The notes under the pieces were generated by a model, which saw nothing but the letters and a program-made list of their open reading frames with translations, was not told the origin of the DNA and did no database searches. Position numbers and translations under genes: made by a program. Of a DNA stretch of 64,000 nucleotides, positions 18,419 to 29,053 are shown piece after piece. Position 1 is the stretch's first letter. Each line of letters starts with the position of its first letter. Source of the DNA: Planctomycetaceae bacterium (lineage in GTDB: Bacteria > Planctomycetota > Planctomycetia > Pirellulales > Pirellulaceae); the NCBI GenBank assembly GCA_018660825.1, contig JABJJO010000084.1:1-64000 (forward strand). The letters are read 5' to 3'.

Positions 18419-18797
18419 AACAGTCTATTTATTAGTTTCAACTAACATCAGTGTATCGTTTCTTGCCTTTACTTAATACCGTTTTTACAATTTTCATAAA
18501 ACCCTATTTAAGAGACCGTTCACTGTCGCTCGAAGCTTCTTTTCCTCCGCAACACCGCAAATCACAAACGTTTTATGCCTCAAATCGCCGCCAAACACCC
18601 TCGCACCTACCCCACATATCCCATATTTACATCACGTGTCCGAATATTAGGAATTTTCGTTACAGATTACCAGACTTACTTAACTATAACGCCAAACACT
18701 GACGATACCACCGTTAACAGAAAATTGGTTTATGTTAACGGTGTTATGTTCCGTGGGCACATTTTTCGTTGAGTCATTACGATTGGTAAATAACAAA
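18419..18797. other. Intergenic region with an inverted repeat
   Basis: 379 bp between divergent genes. Small frames here have no coding character. The one structured element is the inverted repeat at 18711-18741, listed separately. Confidence 0.5.
18711..18741. promoter_or_regulatory. Inverted repeat CCGTTAAC-N15-GTTAACGG
   Basis: Two exact 8-bp arms (18711-18718 and 18734-18741), each containing the palindrome GTTAAC, separated by 15 bp and lying 57 bp upstream of the likely start of the outer-membrane-like gene. The arm centres are 23 bp apart, about two helical turns, as in many dimeric repressor or activator sites. It can also form an RNA hairpin. Confidence 0.5.
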
Positions 18798-19970
18798 ATG
18801 ACCTTCCCCCGATTGAAATCGTCGTTCCTAGTATTGTTGGCTCTTGCCGTCATGGTTCCAGTGATCCATGCCCAGAACTACGGACAAAGTAATTATTCCG
18901 GTCCGTTTATTGATTTTGATGAGTTCAATCCGAACTTTCAATTCTTTGCTCCGTTAGACAATACCCATTTCGGTGATTTCACACCAAACATGGGGTGGTA
19001 TTTCTCGTGGGACAAACTTAATTTCAAAACGGCGCGACCTCGTACAGAAGAAGCCTACGGCGCCGCGGATGATGGCTGGGGGAAACGCATTCAACTGGGA
19101 TTCATGCGAGCAGACAATACCGGCTGGAGCTTCGGCACAACCACGATTTCAGGCCCCAACTTCTACGAAGAATTGGTTGTTGAACGAAACAACCGTGTTG
19201 CAGAAGAAGACCAGGGTGGTGGCGGTGGTGGCGGTGGTGGCGGTGATACACCGACCCCCTCACAAGACGATAACAACCCGATCACAGGTCAACGTGACTA
19301 CATTCTACGTGACTCGATTAACGCTATTTCGCTTTCCGGATGGGAACTCAATCGAACTTGGAGAATCAAAGAAAATGATAAGGGCCGCATCTGGGAACCA
19401 TTCGTTGGGATACGATACGATCAGTTAATCGACTTCTACGAAGATGCCGAATACAATCGCTATGACGACACAGGAGTGCCAGTGCCGCCAATACCTGATC
19501 CAAATGATCCCAATAGTCCTGGTCCAGATGATGCCGCAATTGAAGAATACATTCGCGAACAAGCAAGATTTCGCAACGACATGTTCGGCGGTCAACTCGG
19601 ACTACGCTGGTACCAAAAGCAAAGCCATTGGTTACTTTCTAGTGAACTCCGATTCTTTGCCTTCCACAATAACCAAATACTACACTCAAATCGTTTCCAG
19701 GAAATAACGACCGTCGACGTAGGAACAGGCGAAGAACCAACTACCGCAACTACGGCTGAAAGTAATCTCTGGTTCCACAATAACGAATTTGTCTGGGGTG
19801 GCGAACTGCGTGCCGAAGCAGCCTACGAAATCACTCGTGACGTCAATCTCAAACTTGGCTTTAATGTCCTAAACTACGGCCAAGGGATTGGCCGGGGCAA
19901 CGACATCAATACCAACAACGACCGACTACTATCTTACGGATTTTCTTTCGGAATTACGCTGAACAGATAA
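18798..19970 (+). CDS. Putative outer-membrane beta-barrel protein
   Basis: 390 residues from the ATG at 18798, chosen for its signal peptide (LKSSFLVLLALAVMVPVIHAQ). The mature protein is rich in aromatic residues and alternates polar and hydrophobic residues, e.g. RIQLGFMRADNTGWSFGTT and LGLRWYQKQSHWLLSSELRF, and ends in YGFSFGITLNR, as expected of a porin-like barrel. It resembles planctomycete proteins of unknown function described as BBP7-like or outer-membrane. A run of ten glycines (19215-19244) precedes a disordered, acidic loop. Another proline- and aspartate-rich loop (IPDPNDPNSPGPDD) follows. A strong terminator lies just downstream. Confidence 0.7.
   Translation: MTFPRLKSSFLVLLALAVMVPVIHAQNYGQSNYSGPFIDFDEFNPNFQFFAPLDNTHFGDFTPNMGWYFSWDKLNFKTARPRTEEAYGAADDGWGKRIQLGFMRADNTGWSFGTTTISGPNFYEELVVERNNRVAEEDQGGGGGGGGGGDTPTPSQDDNNPITGQRDYILRDSINAISLSGWELNRTWRIKENDKGRIWEPFVGIRYDQLIDFYEDAEYNRYDDTGVPVPPIPDPNDPNSPGPDDAAIEEYIREQARFRNDMFGGQLGLRWYQKQSHWLLSSELRFFAFHNNQILHSNRFQEITTVDVGTGEEPTTATTAESNLWFHNNEFVWGGELRAEAAYEITRDVNLKLGFNVLNYGQGIGRGNDINTNNDRLLSYGFSFGITLNR
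19215..19244 (+). repeat. Tandem 9-bp repeat encoding ten glycines
   Basis: Three copies of GGTGGTGGC plus a final GGT, in frame, giving an uninterrupted Gly10 run inside the outer-membrane-like protein. Repeats of this kind are prone to slippage in multiples of 3 or 9 bp. Confidence 0.85.
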
Positions 19971-20012
19971 TATAATATCATCCATTACAACCGTATAATG
20001 AACACAATAACA

Positions 20013-20048
20013 AAAGAGGGACGTCCCCGTTACAGGACGTCCCTTTTT
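20013..20048. terminator. Bidirectional intrinsic terminator
   Basis: Stem GGGACGTCC (20018-20026) pairs with GGACGTCCC (20035-20043) around an 8-base loop. AAAAGA precedes and TTTTT follows, so it works in both directions, between the convergent outer-membrane gene and the large fusion gene. Confidence 0.9.
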
Positions 20049-20087
20049 CGTATCGTCAACTAATCCTATAGGACTTAGGCCTACAGA

Positions 20088-23000
20088 CTAACTGGCTGGG
20101 GGGGTGACTGTTTCTTCATCGATGTTAAATTCCAAATATTTCGGATCGATCTTTTTCAGTTCTTCCGCAACGGCATCGACGGTGCGAATAATTTGTTCTT
20201 CGCTATGGGTAGAAGTAATAAAAAATCGTAAGCGCGCGGCAGATTCTTCTACCGCTGGATAAAGTATTGGCTGCACATTGATGCCTCGCTCAAACAATTC
20301 ATATGACAACTTCAAGGCGTGTAATGAATTCCCAATCACAACCGGCACAACGGGTGTATTGTTACCGAGGCCAGTGTTCAATCCCCGTTTCCGCGCTTCC
20401 GTCAAAAAGAATCGGGAATTATGTTGAACGGCGGCGACCCGTTGAGGCTCATCCTCGAGCAGTCGTAGTGCTGCCAAAGCAGCAGCCGCATTCGAGGGGG
20501 GTAAGCCCACGCTATAAACAAACCCCGGCGAGGTGTATTTAAGGTACTCAATTAACTCACAGGTACCGGCAATATATCCACCACAACTTCCAAACGTTTT
20601 GCTGAGCGTGCCCATCCATATATCTACCTCACGAGGATCCACATCGAAATGCTCACTAATTCCACGCCCATGTGCACCCATCGTTCCGATTGAATGGGCT
20701 TCATCAACCATCAAGAAGACCTTATGACGCTTTTTAACCTCAATGAACTTCGGCAATTCGGGGAAGTCGCCATCCATACTATAAACGCCTTCTAATACCA
20801 CCAGCACTCGGCGATATTCATGGCGTACTTCACTTAGGATCTCATCCAATTCTTGCCAATCGTTATGCTTGAACGGACGCCGTCTGGCACCGGAAAGTAT
20901 CGCGCCTTGAATAATACTGTTGTGAGATAGACTGTCATGCACGATTAAGTCACCGGACCCTAATAGATGACCGATCGTGGATTCATTAGTCGTATGTCCA
21001 CCGACATAAGTAATCGCGTCTTCGACACCGATAAAATTCGCAATGCCGCGTTCGAGTTCGCCATGGATCGGCTTTTCTCCTGATACTAAACGACTCGCGG
21101 ATACACTCGTACCATATTTCGCTACCGCTTCTTGAGACGCTTTGACGACAACCGGATCGCCCGACATGCCAATATAGTTATAGCTAGCCCAACTCAACAT
21201 TTCGCGACCATCGATAATCGTTGTATCGCGAACGATTGCTTCATGGACGCTAAAGTAAGGATTCGGAAGTCCCGTGGACGCCAATAATTTTTTGGTTTTC
21301 AATAAACGACGATATTCCGGCATCTGGGAGAAGTCATAATCCGACTCTGGGATTTCCGATCGATTGGAGCTTAATGTAACAGCAGACTTTGACAGTGTGG
21401 CCAGTGGTTGGGATATATCATCAAAGTTTTCGCGAATTGCTCTTACTACCGCCGCAATAGTATCTATGTCTTGCAGTACTTCCTCGGGAAATCGTTTCCC
21501 AAAAAACTCTTCAATGCCATTTGCAATCTGCAGGCGTTCTAATGAATCAAGACCGAGATCAGACACAATGTTTGTTTCTATCGTTAGGTTCTTGGCTCGC
21601 TCACGACCAACTTCACGAATCTGACTCATCACCAATTCGACTAAGGCCGGATCTTCTTTACCCGTGGCTACCTTAGTGCGAACTTTCGGAGTCGGCATTG
21701 AAACCTGATCGGCATTCTCCCAAGCAAACCAAGAAGCGATTGTTTTCAAACTTTCATCTTTGAAACTATCCCGACATGCGTGACGTTGGATTTTTCCACT
21801 CGAAGTTTTCGGAATAGATCCAAATCTAACCAAGACGATTCCATCCGGCGGAACGTCATGTTCAGATGCTACATCGTGGCGAATCGACTGTATCACGTCC
21901 GACCAATCTTTTCGTCGAGCACGTTGTACTTCCGCAACAACAACCAAGCGTTCCCGACCATCGATATCAATCGCAAAAGCACCAACGGCACCATTCTGCA
22001 AACGATTGCTCGCCTGTTCAACAGTCAGTTCAATATCCTGTGGATATCGATTCACACCGCGGATAATAATAAGGTCTTTCATCCGGCCAGTCACAAAAAG
22101 GTCATCGTCACGAATAAATCCAAGATCACCTGTTCGTAAATATGGCCCTGTCGTACTATCTGCTAACTTAGCTTCAAATGTCTGCTGGGATCGTGACGGC
22201 TTGTTCCAATACCCTTTGCCCACGCTAGGACTGTTGATCCAAATTTCGCCGACTTTGCCATGAGGTAAACGCCTGTAGGTTTGAGGGTCGACAATGGCGA
22301 CGTCTTCGTTTGGCAACATCTTGCCACATCCCACAAGAACACGTGCGCCTTCCGCATCGGGGCTGACCGGCACAACACGGTGCTCATGTAGTGAATCATT
22401 GTCAAACGCTTGAAATGTTGGTTTCTCGGCGCGAGATTTACCCGTAACAAACAAAGTTGTTTCGGCCATGCCATAACACGGATATAACGAACTCGCATTG
22501 AATCCAATCGATGCAAATCTGCGACTAAAATTCTGCAATGTCGCCGCACGGATTGGTTCGGCACCATTGTAGGCCACCGCCCAACTGCTAATATCAAGAC
22601 CTTCCATTTCTTCATCCGTGATGTGCTGCGTGCACAGGTCATAGGCAAAATTTGGTCCGCCGGAAATACTAATTCCATAATTGGAGATAGCTCGCAACCA
22701 ACGAACTGGTTTTTGCAAGAATGCCATTGGAGACATGAAGACGGTCGGGCATCCGGTGAACAGTGGATTCAACAATCCTCCGACTAATCCCATATCATGG
22801 TAGGATGGCAACCACGACATTCCGCGGGTGGTTTGGTCCGTTTCAAACGCATAAGCAATCATCGTCAGATTCTGAATCAAGTTACCGTGTGAGATCATCA
22901 CACCCTTAGGATTGCCTGTCGAACCCGAAGTATATTGAAGGAAAGCCAAATCATCGGATTGCAACTCAGGTTTAACCCAATCGTCCTTTAGGTTCAGCGA

Positions 23001-23465
23001 TACATTTTCCGTTGCAATCCACGGAATCGCTTTCAAACGCGGAAATTCTTCGAGCATCGTTTCCGCTCGTTCGATCACATCGAACGAAGCCAACACCACT
23101 TTGGGTTTAGCATCATCGGAAATTGATTCGATGCGATTCATACTGCGATTGCGGCGTGGTGGATAAGCCGGAACTGCAATCGCACCAGCATAAAGACATC
23201 CGAGGAATCCTTTCAAGAAATCCATGCCCGGTCCATAAAGCAATAATACCCGTTCGCCTTGAATGTTATATTGCGAGAGTTGGGCGGCAATAGCGCGCGC
23301 AGCGTCATGTAAATCGGTATACGTCACCAAAACTTCATCCTGCTCTCCATCCTTTAGGAAAGTGAAGGCCAGGTGATCTGGCTTCTCGCGAGACCAATAC
23401 TCGAGCGAGTCAACCAAATGCGTTGTTGTGGGTTTGTACGGGGCAAATAAACGATCAATGTTCAC
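20088..23465 (-). CDS. Fatty acyl-AMP ligase / acyl carrier protein / alpha-oxoamine synthase fusion
   Basis: 1125 residues, three domains. Residues about 1-580 are a fatty acyl-AMP ligase: LQYTSGSTGNPKGVM is the P-loop-like A3 motif, and YLRTGDLGF and KDLIIIRGVNRYPQDIE are A7/A8. The extra region VPAYPPRRNRSMNR is typical of FAALs as opposed to acyl-CoA synthetases. About 605-690 is an acyl carrier protein; the phosphopantetheine serine is Ser641 in DLGLDSLERL. About 715-1110 is a fold-type I PLP synthase (KAPA/serine palmitoyltransferase family) with DEAHSIGTMG and the Schiff-base Lys956 in GTLSKTFGSCGG. Such a protein should load a free fatty acid on its own ACP and condense it with an amino acid, releasing CO2, to give a long-chain alpha-oxoamine. 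The amino acid and product are unknown; sphingoid-base-like lipid or signal synthesis is plausible. Confidence 0.93.
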   Translation of the reverse strand: MNIDRLFAPYKPTTTHLVDSLEYWSREKPDHLAFTFLKDGEQDEVLVTYTDLHDAARAIAAQLSQYNIQGERVLLLYGPGMDFLKGFLGCLYAGAIAVPAYPPRRNRSMNRIESISDDAKPKVVLASFDVIERAETMLEEFPRLKAIPWIATENVSLNLKDDWVKPELQSDDLAFLQYTSGSTGNPKGVMISHGNLIQNLTMIAYAFETDQTTRGMSWLPSYHDMGLVGGLLNPLFTGCPTVFMSPMAFLQKPVRWLRAISNYGISISGGPNFAYDLCTQHITDEEMEGLDISSWAVAYNGAEPIRAATLQNFSRRFASIGFNASSLYPCYGMAETTLFVTGKSRAEKPTFQAFDNDSLHEHRVVPVSPDAEGARVLVGCGKMLPNEDVAIVDPQTYRRLPHGKVGEIWINSPSVGKGYWNKPSRSQQTFEAKLADSTTGPYLRTGDLGFIRDDDLFVTGRMKDLIIIRGVNRYPQDIELTVEQASNRLQNGAVGAFAIDIDGRERLVVVAEVQRARRKDWSDVIQSIRHDVASEHDVPPDGIVLVRFGSIPKTSSGKIQRHACRDSFKDESLKTIASWFAWENADQVSMPTPKVRTKVATGKEDPALVELVMSQIREVGRERAKNLTIETNIVSDLGLDSLERLQIANGIEEFFGKRFPEEVLQDIDTIAAVVRAIRENFDDISQPLATLSKSAVTLSSNRSEIPESDYDFSQMPEYRRLLKTKKLLASTGLPNPYFSVHEAIVRDTTIIDGREMLSWASYNYIGMSGDPVVVKASQEAVAKYGTSVSASRLVSGEKPIHGELERGIANFIGVEDAITYVGGHTTNESTIGHLLGSGDLIVHDSLSHNSIIQGAILSGARRRPFKHNDWQELDEILSEVRHEYRRVLVVLEGVYSMDGDFPELPKFIEVKKRHKVFLMVDEAHSIGTMGAHGRGISEHFDVDPREVDIWMGTLSKTFGSCGGYIAGTCELIEYLKYTSPGFVYSVGLPPSNAAAALAALRLLEDEPQRVAAVQHNSRFFLTEARKRGLNTGLGNNTPVVPVVIGNSLHALKLSYELFERGINVQPILYPAVEESAARLRFFITSTHSEEQIIRTVDAVAEELKKIDPKYLEFNIDEETVTPPAS

Positions 23466-23924
23466 TGCGCAAACACTCCGTTACCAAAAAACTTTTTTAC
23501 TGGAAAATATACGTTGGGATAATCAAATTTCAGCTCGTTTGGCGTAAAACGAACAACCACTCAATTCTCAGACTAACACGGGTTTTCAAATCCATCAAAC
23601 GTCCTTGCATCACTTTTCGTACTTCCACACATGTGGCACTATACGAAGTCGTCATAACCCGTATGATTACTACCTAATTGCCTACCAAGGATTTCATCTA
23701 TGTTCTTGATAAACACTAACCGTTTCGCCAATTCACCGCAAAACCGCCCGCTGGTAGGCAAGTCCAAAAAACCACCTACTATCCCCGTGTGCAATGAATC
23801 GACATTTGAACAAACCGAACACAACCTTTAGTTAGAACACCGCTAAAACAGGGATACTGTGTAAAATGAAACCAACCGGTATATTTTAATATGTCACTGA
23901 CGGCGCAAATCTCAGACTAATCTC
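23466..23924. other. Intergenic region, no supported gene
   Basis: 459 bp between divergent genes. A 43-codon frame starting at the ATG at 23700 (MFLINTNRFANSPQNRP...) has no family resemblance and no ribosome binding site, so it is not called. No RNA gene or strong promoter was recognised. Confidence 0.4.
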
Positions 23925-24311
23925 ATGCATTTAACCGCCGAACAACTCAAACGTCTCGGTGCCGGTATTCGCCGGTTCAAGAATACTCAGATTCACACGA
24001 TTGATCTAAGCCGCGCGAATTGTGTTGTTGATGATTCGTTAGTACAGCAACTGCAATCACACACAACCTTAGTTGAGCTAAACCTGTCAAATTCACATAT
24101 CACCAACCAAGCCATTCACCATCTAATTCTCTTCACGAGACTCACTTCACTGAACCTCGCAAACACCGCTGTTGATGACGAATGCGTTGACGCGTTACTA
24201 ACGATGCAACAATTAAAGCTTCTCGTATTAAGTAACACGGAAATCGCAACAACGACCATTGAAGAAATCCGTCCTCGCATGATCAACACCCGCATCGTGT
24301 ATTTACGATAA
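23925..24311 (+). CDS. Small leucine-rich-repeat protein
   Basis: 128 residues without a signal peptide. Three to four leucine-rich repeats are visible, e.g. LVELNLSNSHITNQAIHHLI, LTSLNLANTAVDDECVDALL and LKLLVLSNTEIATTTIEEI, with about 24-residue spacing typical of the ribonuclease-inhibitor-like or cysteine-containing class. The frame opens at an ATG immediately after a plausible upstream region. The protein probably forms a short solenoid for protein binding. It may be a shortened relative of longer planctomycete LRR proteins; no catalytic domain is present. Confidence 0.72.
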   Translation: MHLTAEQLKRLGAGIRRFKNTQIHTIDLSRANCVVDDSLVQQLQSHTTLVELNLSNSHITNQAIHHLILFTRLTSLNLANTAVDDECVDALLTMQQLKLLVLSNTEIATTTIEEIRPRMINTRIVYLR

Positions 24312-24334
24312 CTCGCTACCACAGTTATACGCGT

Positions 24335-25753
24335 CTAATACAACTCAGATATCGGCGCACCATGTTCTAAAATCCGTCGAGGTCGCCCCTGATAATCAGC
24401 CACCATGCCGTCGTGATCGATTCCTAATGACGCATACATCGTGGCAGCAACATCCGCTGGGGAATAAGGCCGCGTGGTGACCGCTGCACCACTTTTATCT
24501 GTTGCACCAATAACTTGACCTCTTTTAACTCCACCACCGGTGACAAATATAGAGCCAGCAGCACCCCAATGATCGCGACCGCCATTGGCATTAATTTTGG
24601 GAGTGCGCCCGAATTCTGTTAAGAAGACAACCAGCGTTCGTTCGAGTAAACCTCGCTGCTCCATGTCATTTATTAAAGCCGCAAACGCTTTGTCCAATCC
24701 CGCGAGATGATACCCACGACGAACCATGTCTTGAATCGGTGGATGGTTTTGGCTGGCAGCGTTGTGATTGTCCCACACATTTCCGTAATCAGAATCATAC
24801 CCATAATCGAGGACGACAAATCGAGCACCTGCTTCAATCAGTCTTCGCGACATTAAGCACCGACCTCCAAGCTTGGTACGCCCATATGTATCTCGAACTT
24901 GACGTGACTCATCCTTGATTTCAAATGCATCTCGAATTCGATTCGTAGACAACATCTCCACCGCACCTTGGAATTTTGACTCCGCTGCGACTAAAGATTG
25001 ATCTCGATTAAGATTTCGCAATGACTGGTCAAACTGCTGTCGTAGTGAGACTCGGCGGGACAAACGCATCAGGGGTACTTCAGATGACAGCGACAATGAT
25101 TTGGGTGTTAGGTCTTCGTCATATCGCGCTGGAGGATTATCTAGTTTCTCTCCAACAGTAAAATCAGCATGCTGGGGCAGTCCTCCCACGGAATAGGGCA
25201 AATACTGACTCCCCAGCCAACCGCTTTGAAATAGATTATGTGGAGGTGGCCCAGGACGAGTTATTCCAGGCAAACAGATATAACCAGGCAATCCGTTACG
25301 AGGGCCATTGAAGTGTGACACAATCGAGCCGATGTTGGGCTCCGAGAACAGAGAATTCCGATCCACCTTTCTGCCCGTCAGTGTATATACCTGACTTAAC
25401 AGATGATCGTTGCTATCGTGCGAATAACTACGAATAAGGCTGATCTTGTGAGCGATCTTCGACATCTCACTCATCGTGTCACCAAACCAAACACCTGGCA
25501 ACGACGTCTGCGTATCCTGCAAACGACCGCGGACTTCAAGGGGAGCCTCCATCTTTGGGTCAAAGGATTCGAATTGAGTTACCCCACCTGCCATCCACAA
25601 CACCAGCACACTATCCGCTTGTGCATTTCCAGCAACCACTTTACCTTGCAGTGCACCTCCCCACGGGCTAAACGCAAACGCTGTTGAACCGAGAGTCAAC
25701 GCACCAACTTTCAATAGACCTCGGCGATCAATCGTAATATTTTTTTGCAGCAT
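24335..25753 (-). CDS. DUF1501 family Tat-exported protein
   Basis: 472 residues from the ATG at 25753; a TTG farther upstream would add seven residues. The leader ITIDRRGLLKVGALTLGSTAFA is twin-arginine-like. The domain motifs are ADSVLVLWMAGGVTQFESFDPK near the start, DNHNAASQNH in the middle, and FLTEFGRTPKINANGGRDHWG near the end, all typical of DUF1501, a fold related to alkaline phosphatase/sulfatase superfamily members. These proteins are usually encoded beside a DUF1549/DUF1553 cytochrome-like protein; that partner is absent here. The role is unknown, probably periplasmic. Confidence 0.93.
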   Translation of the reverse strand: MLQKNITIDRRGLLKVGALTLGSTAFAFSPWGGALQGKVVAGNAQADSVLVLWMAGGVTQFESFDPKMEAPLEVRGRLQDTQTSLPGVWFGDTMSEMSKIAHKISLIRSYSHDSNDHLLSQVYTLTGRKVDRNSLFSEPNIGSIVSHFNGPRNGLPGYICLPGITRPGPPPHNLFQSGWLGSQYLPYSVGGLPQHADFTVGEKLDNPPARYDEDLTPKSLSLSSEVPLMRLSRRVSLRQQFDQSLRNLNRDQSLVAAESKFQGAVEMLSTNRIRDAFEIKDESRQVRDTYGRTKLGGRCLMSRRLIEAGARFVVLDYGYDSDYGNVWDNHNAASQNHPPIQDMVRRGYHLAGLDKAFAALINDMEQRGLLERTLVVFLTEFGRTPKINANGGRDHWGAAGSIFVTGGGVKRGQVIGATDKSGAAVTTRPYSPADVAATMYASLGIDHDGMVADYQGRPRRILEHGAPISELY

Positions 25754-25907
25754 CGAGTTTAAGATTCTCCACAAGAATTATCATCCATGGCCTAGCTTAA
25801 TGCAAACCTAATCCTCACATTCAAGTGCGCACACACCCAACGTTCGCAGCTTTACCCAAACATGCGTTGCGGCGTTTCCTCGCAAATAGATTTGTTCTGG
25901 GATAAGC

Positions 25908-27191
<1,284 letters not shown>

Positions 27192-27460
27192 CTATTCATT
27201 GGAAGCTTTTAAATTAAATGGCACAAACGAATCTATTTGTGCTTCAGCGACTGGTTTTTACTATCCATTTATTGTGCCGCACAGATACCATTTTGGCTAG
27301 ACGTGCTATTCACAGCTAAAAGCAGTTTACCCTCTGCAGGGGAGCGGTTACATTCAATGTGTTCGGCAAACGCACATCACGAACATCACGATTACCTCTG
27401 CCGATATTTTTCTGTACATATGACTGTATCTCCAGTTGTTCAACCATTAGGAATTAAAAC

Positions 27461-28069
27461 ATGTTTACTGGGTTAGTGGAAACCATGGGGCACGTTCAGA
27501 CACTTGAGCCTCGCACTGCTGGTATCCGCCTAGTCATCGATGCGCCAGCCATTGTTGAGGGTATTCAAATTGGAGATAGTATCGCCAATAACGGTTGCTG
27601 TCTAACTGTTGTGCAAATCCATGAAACACTTCTTGGCTTTGACGCAGGCCCGGAAACATTAGCTTGTACAAATCTCGGGCAGAAACAAGTTGGCGATATC
27701 ATCAACCTCGAACGCTCTGTCTGCTTGGGTGATCGCCTCGGAGGCCATCTCGTCACTGGACATGTGGACGGACTGGGTGAACTCGTCAAACGTGAGGACG
27801 ATCAGGACTGGTCTACTTTTTGGTTTAAAACACCAGCTAATTTAGCCCGACAAATGGTGTCCAAAGGTTCAATCGCAGTAGACGGCATCAGTTTAACACT
27901 CGTTGATGTCACCGATGAGCAGTTTAGCGTTGCGCTGATTCCACACACTTTAGAAGTCACTACACTCGGTAAGCTACAAATTGGCGAACAGGTCAATCTC
28001 GAAACAGATCTATTGGCCAAATACGTGGAACGCCAAATGACTGCCATTTCTGACGCTGCGGGCAGTTAA
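27461..28069 (+). CDS. ribE: Riboflavin synthase alpha chain
   Basis: 202 residues with two tandem lumazine-binding domains: residues about 1-95 beginning MFTGLVETMGHVQ, and about 96-190 beginning HLVTGHVDGLGE. It dismutates two 6,7-dimethyl-8-ribityllumazine molecules to riboflavin and a pyrimidinedione. No other rib gene is adjacent, and I found no FMN riboswitch in the 278 bp upstream. It is followed after 57 bp by rsmA on the same strand. Confidence 0.97.
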   Translation: MFTGLVETMGHVQTLEPRTAGIRLVIDAPAIVEGIQIGDSIANNGCCLTVVQIHETLLGFDAGPETLACTNLGQKQVGDIINLERSVCLGDRLGGHLVTGHVDGLGELVKREDDQDWSTFWFKTPANLARQMVSKGSIAVDGISLTLVDVTDEQFSVALIPHTLEVTTLGKLQIGEQVNLETDLLAKYVERQMTAISDAAGS

Positions 28070-28126
28070 GCCTGTATACTACATAGACTACAAATAATTT
28101 TCACACAATCATCTCGTAAAACACTC

Positions 28127-29053
28127 ATGCCCAATCGTCAAACAATTTCATTTCTTAAACGTCGACTCGGTGAAGCAGGTATCTATCCTGTTTCCCGATA
28201 TGGCCAGAATTTCCTCACTGACTTGAACCTTGTCCGCATAATCGCTGATTCCGCCGAACTTGGTCCACAAGATGTTGCGTTGGAAATTGGCACTGGTACT
28301 GGCTCACTAACGGCCATGATCGCTGAAAAAGCTGGCCACGTCATCACCGTGGAAATAGACAAAAACCTATATCAACTCGCCCGGGAAGAACTCGCTTCGT
28401 TCAATAACATCACTTTCCTACAACAAGATGCATTACGCAATAAAAACAATTTCAGCCAAGAACTGCTCGATACGATTGCAACGGCGATGGCACAAATCGA
28501 CAACGCTCAACTAAAACTTGTAGCCAATCTCCCCTACAACATTGCGACACCAATCATCTCAAACTTGTTAACGCACGAAGACTTCGTCCCAACATCGATG
28601 ACAGCAACCATTCAAAAGGAACTCGGGGATCGCATCGTCGCACGCCCAGCAACAAGCGATTTTGGCTCACTAAGCTTGTGGATCCAGGCGCAATGCGATG
28701 CAGAAATCGTCCGCATCATGAACCCCTCAGTATTCTGGCCTCGCCCCAAAGTCCACTCAGCTATTGTGCACATCGTCACGAATCCAGAAAAACGAGCGCG
28801 GATTAAAGACCTGAAGAAATATCAGCAATTTATCCGATCCGTTTTCATTCATCGACGAAAATATTTGCGTAGCGTATTGATCAACGTGTTCAAAAATCAA
28901 TTAACACGGCAAGACGTCGATGAGGTGTTAGAATCCATGGGTCTGAAAGGTGAATATCGCGCGGAGCAACTGGCAGTGGCTGTAATGATTGAACTATGTG
29001 AACGGCTCTACGAACGTGTTGCAGCCGTTGAACAGGAAGGCAATTCAATATGA
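28127..29053 (+). CDS. rsmA: 16S rRNA dimethyladenosine transferase (KsgA/RsmA)
   Basis: 308 residues. S-adenosylmethionine-binding motif ALEIGTGTGSLT, acidic residue region ITVEIDKNL and the catalytic NLPYNIATPI motif identify the enzyme that dimethylates two adjacent adenines in the 3'-terminal helix of 16S rRNA. FGSLSLWIQAQ and VFWPRPKVHSAIV are also family-typical. The protein is slightly longer than the E. coli enzyme owing to its N- and C-terminal extensions. The stop overlaps the next start (ATGA), indicating coupling. Confidence 0.97.
   Translation: MPNRQTISFLKRRLGEAGIYPVSRYGQNFLTDLNLVRIIADSAELGPQDVALEIGTGTGSLTAMIAEKAGHVITVEIDKNLYQLAREELASFNNITFLQQDALRNKNNFSQELLDTIATAMAQIDNAQLKLVANLPYNIATPIISNLLTHEDFVPTSMTATIQKELGDRIVARPATSDFGSLSLWIQAQCDAEIVRIMNPSVFWPRPKVHSAIVHIVTNPEKRARIKDLKKYQQFIRSVFIHRRKYLRSVLINVFKNQLTRQDVDEVLESMGLKGEYRAEQLAVAVMIELCERLYERVAAVEQEGNSI

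Noticed and set aside
23700-23831. 43-codon frame in the gap before the LRR gene
   Set aside because: No ribosome binding site, no family resemblance and unremarkable composition.
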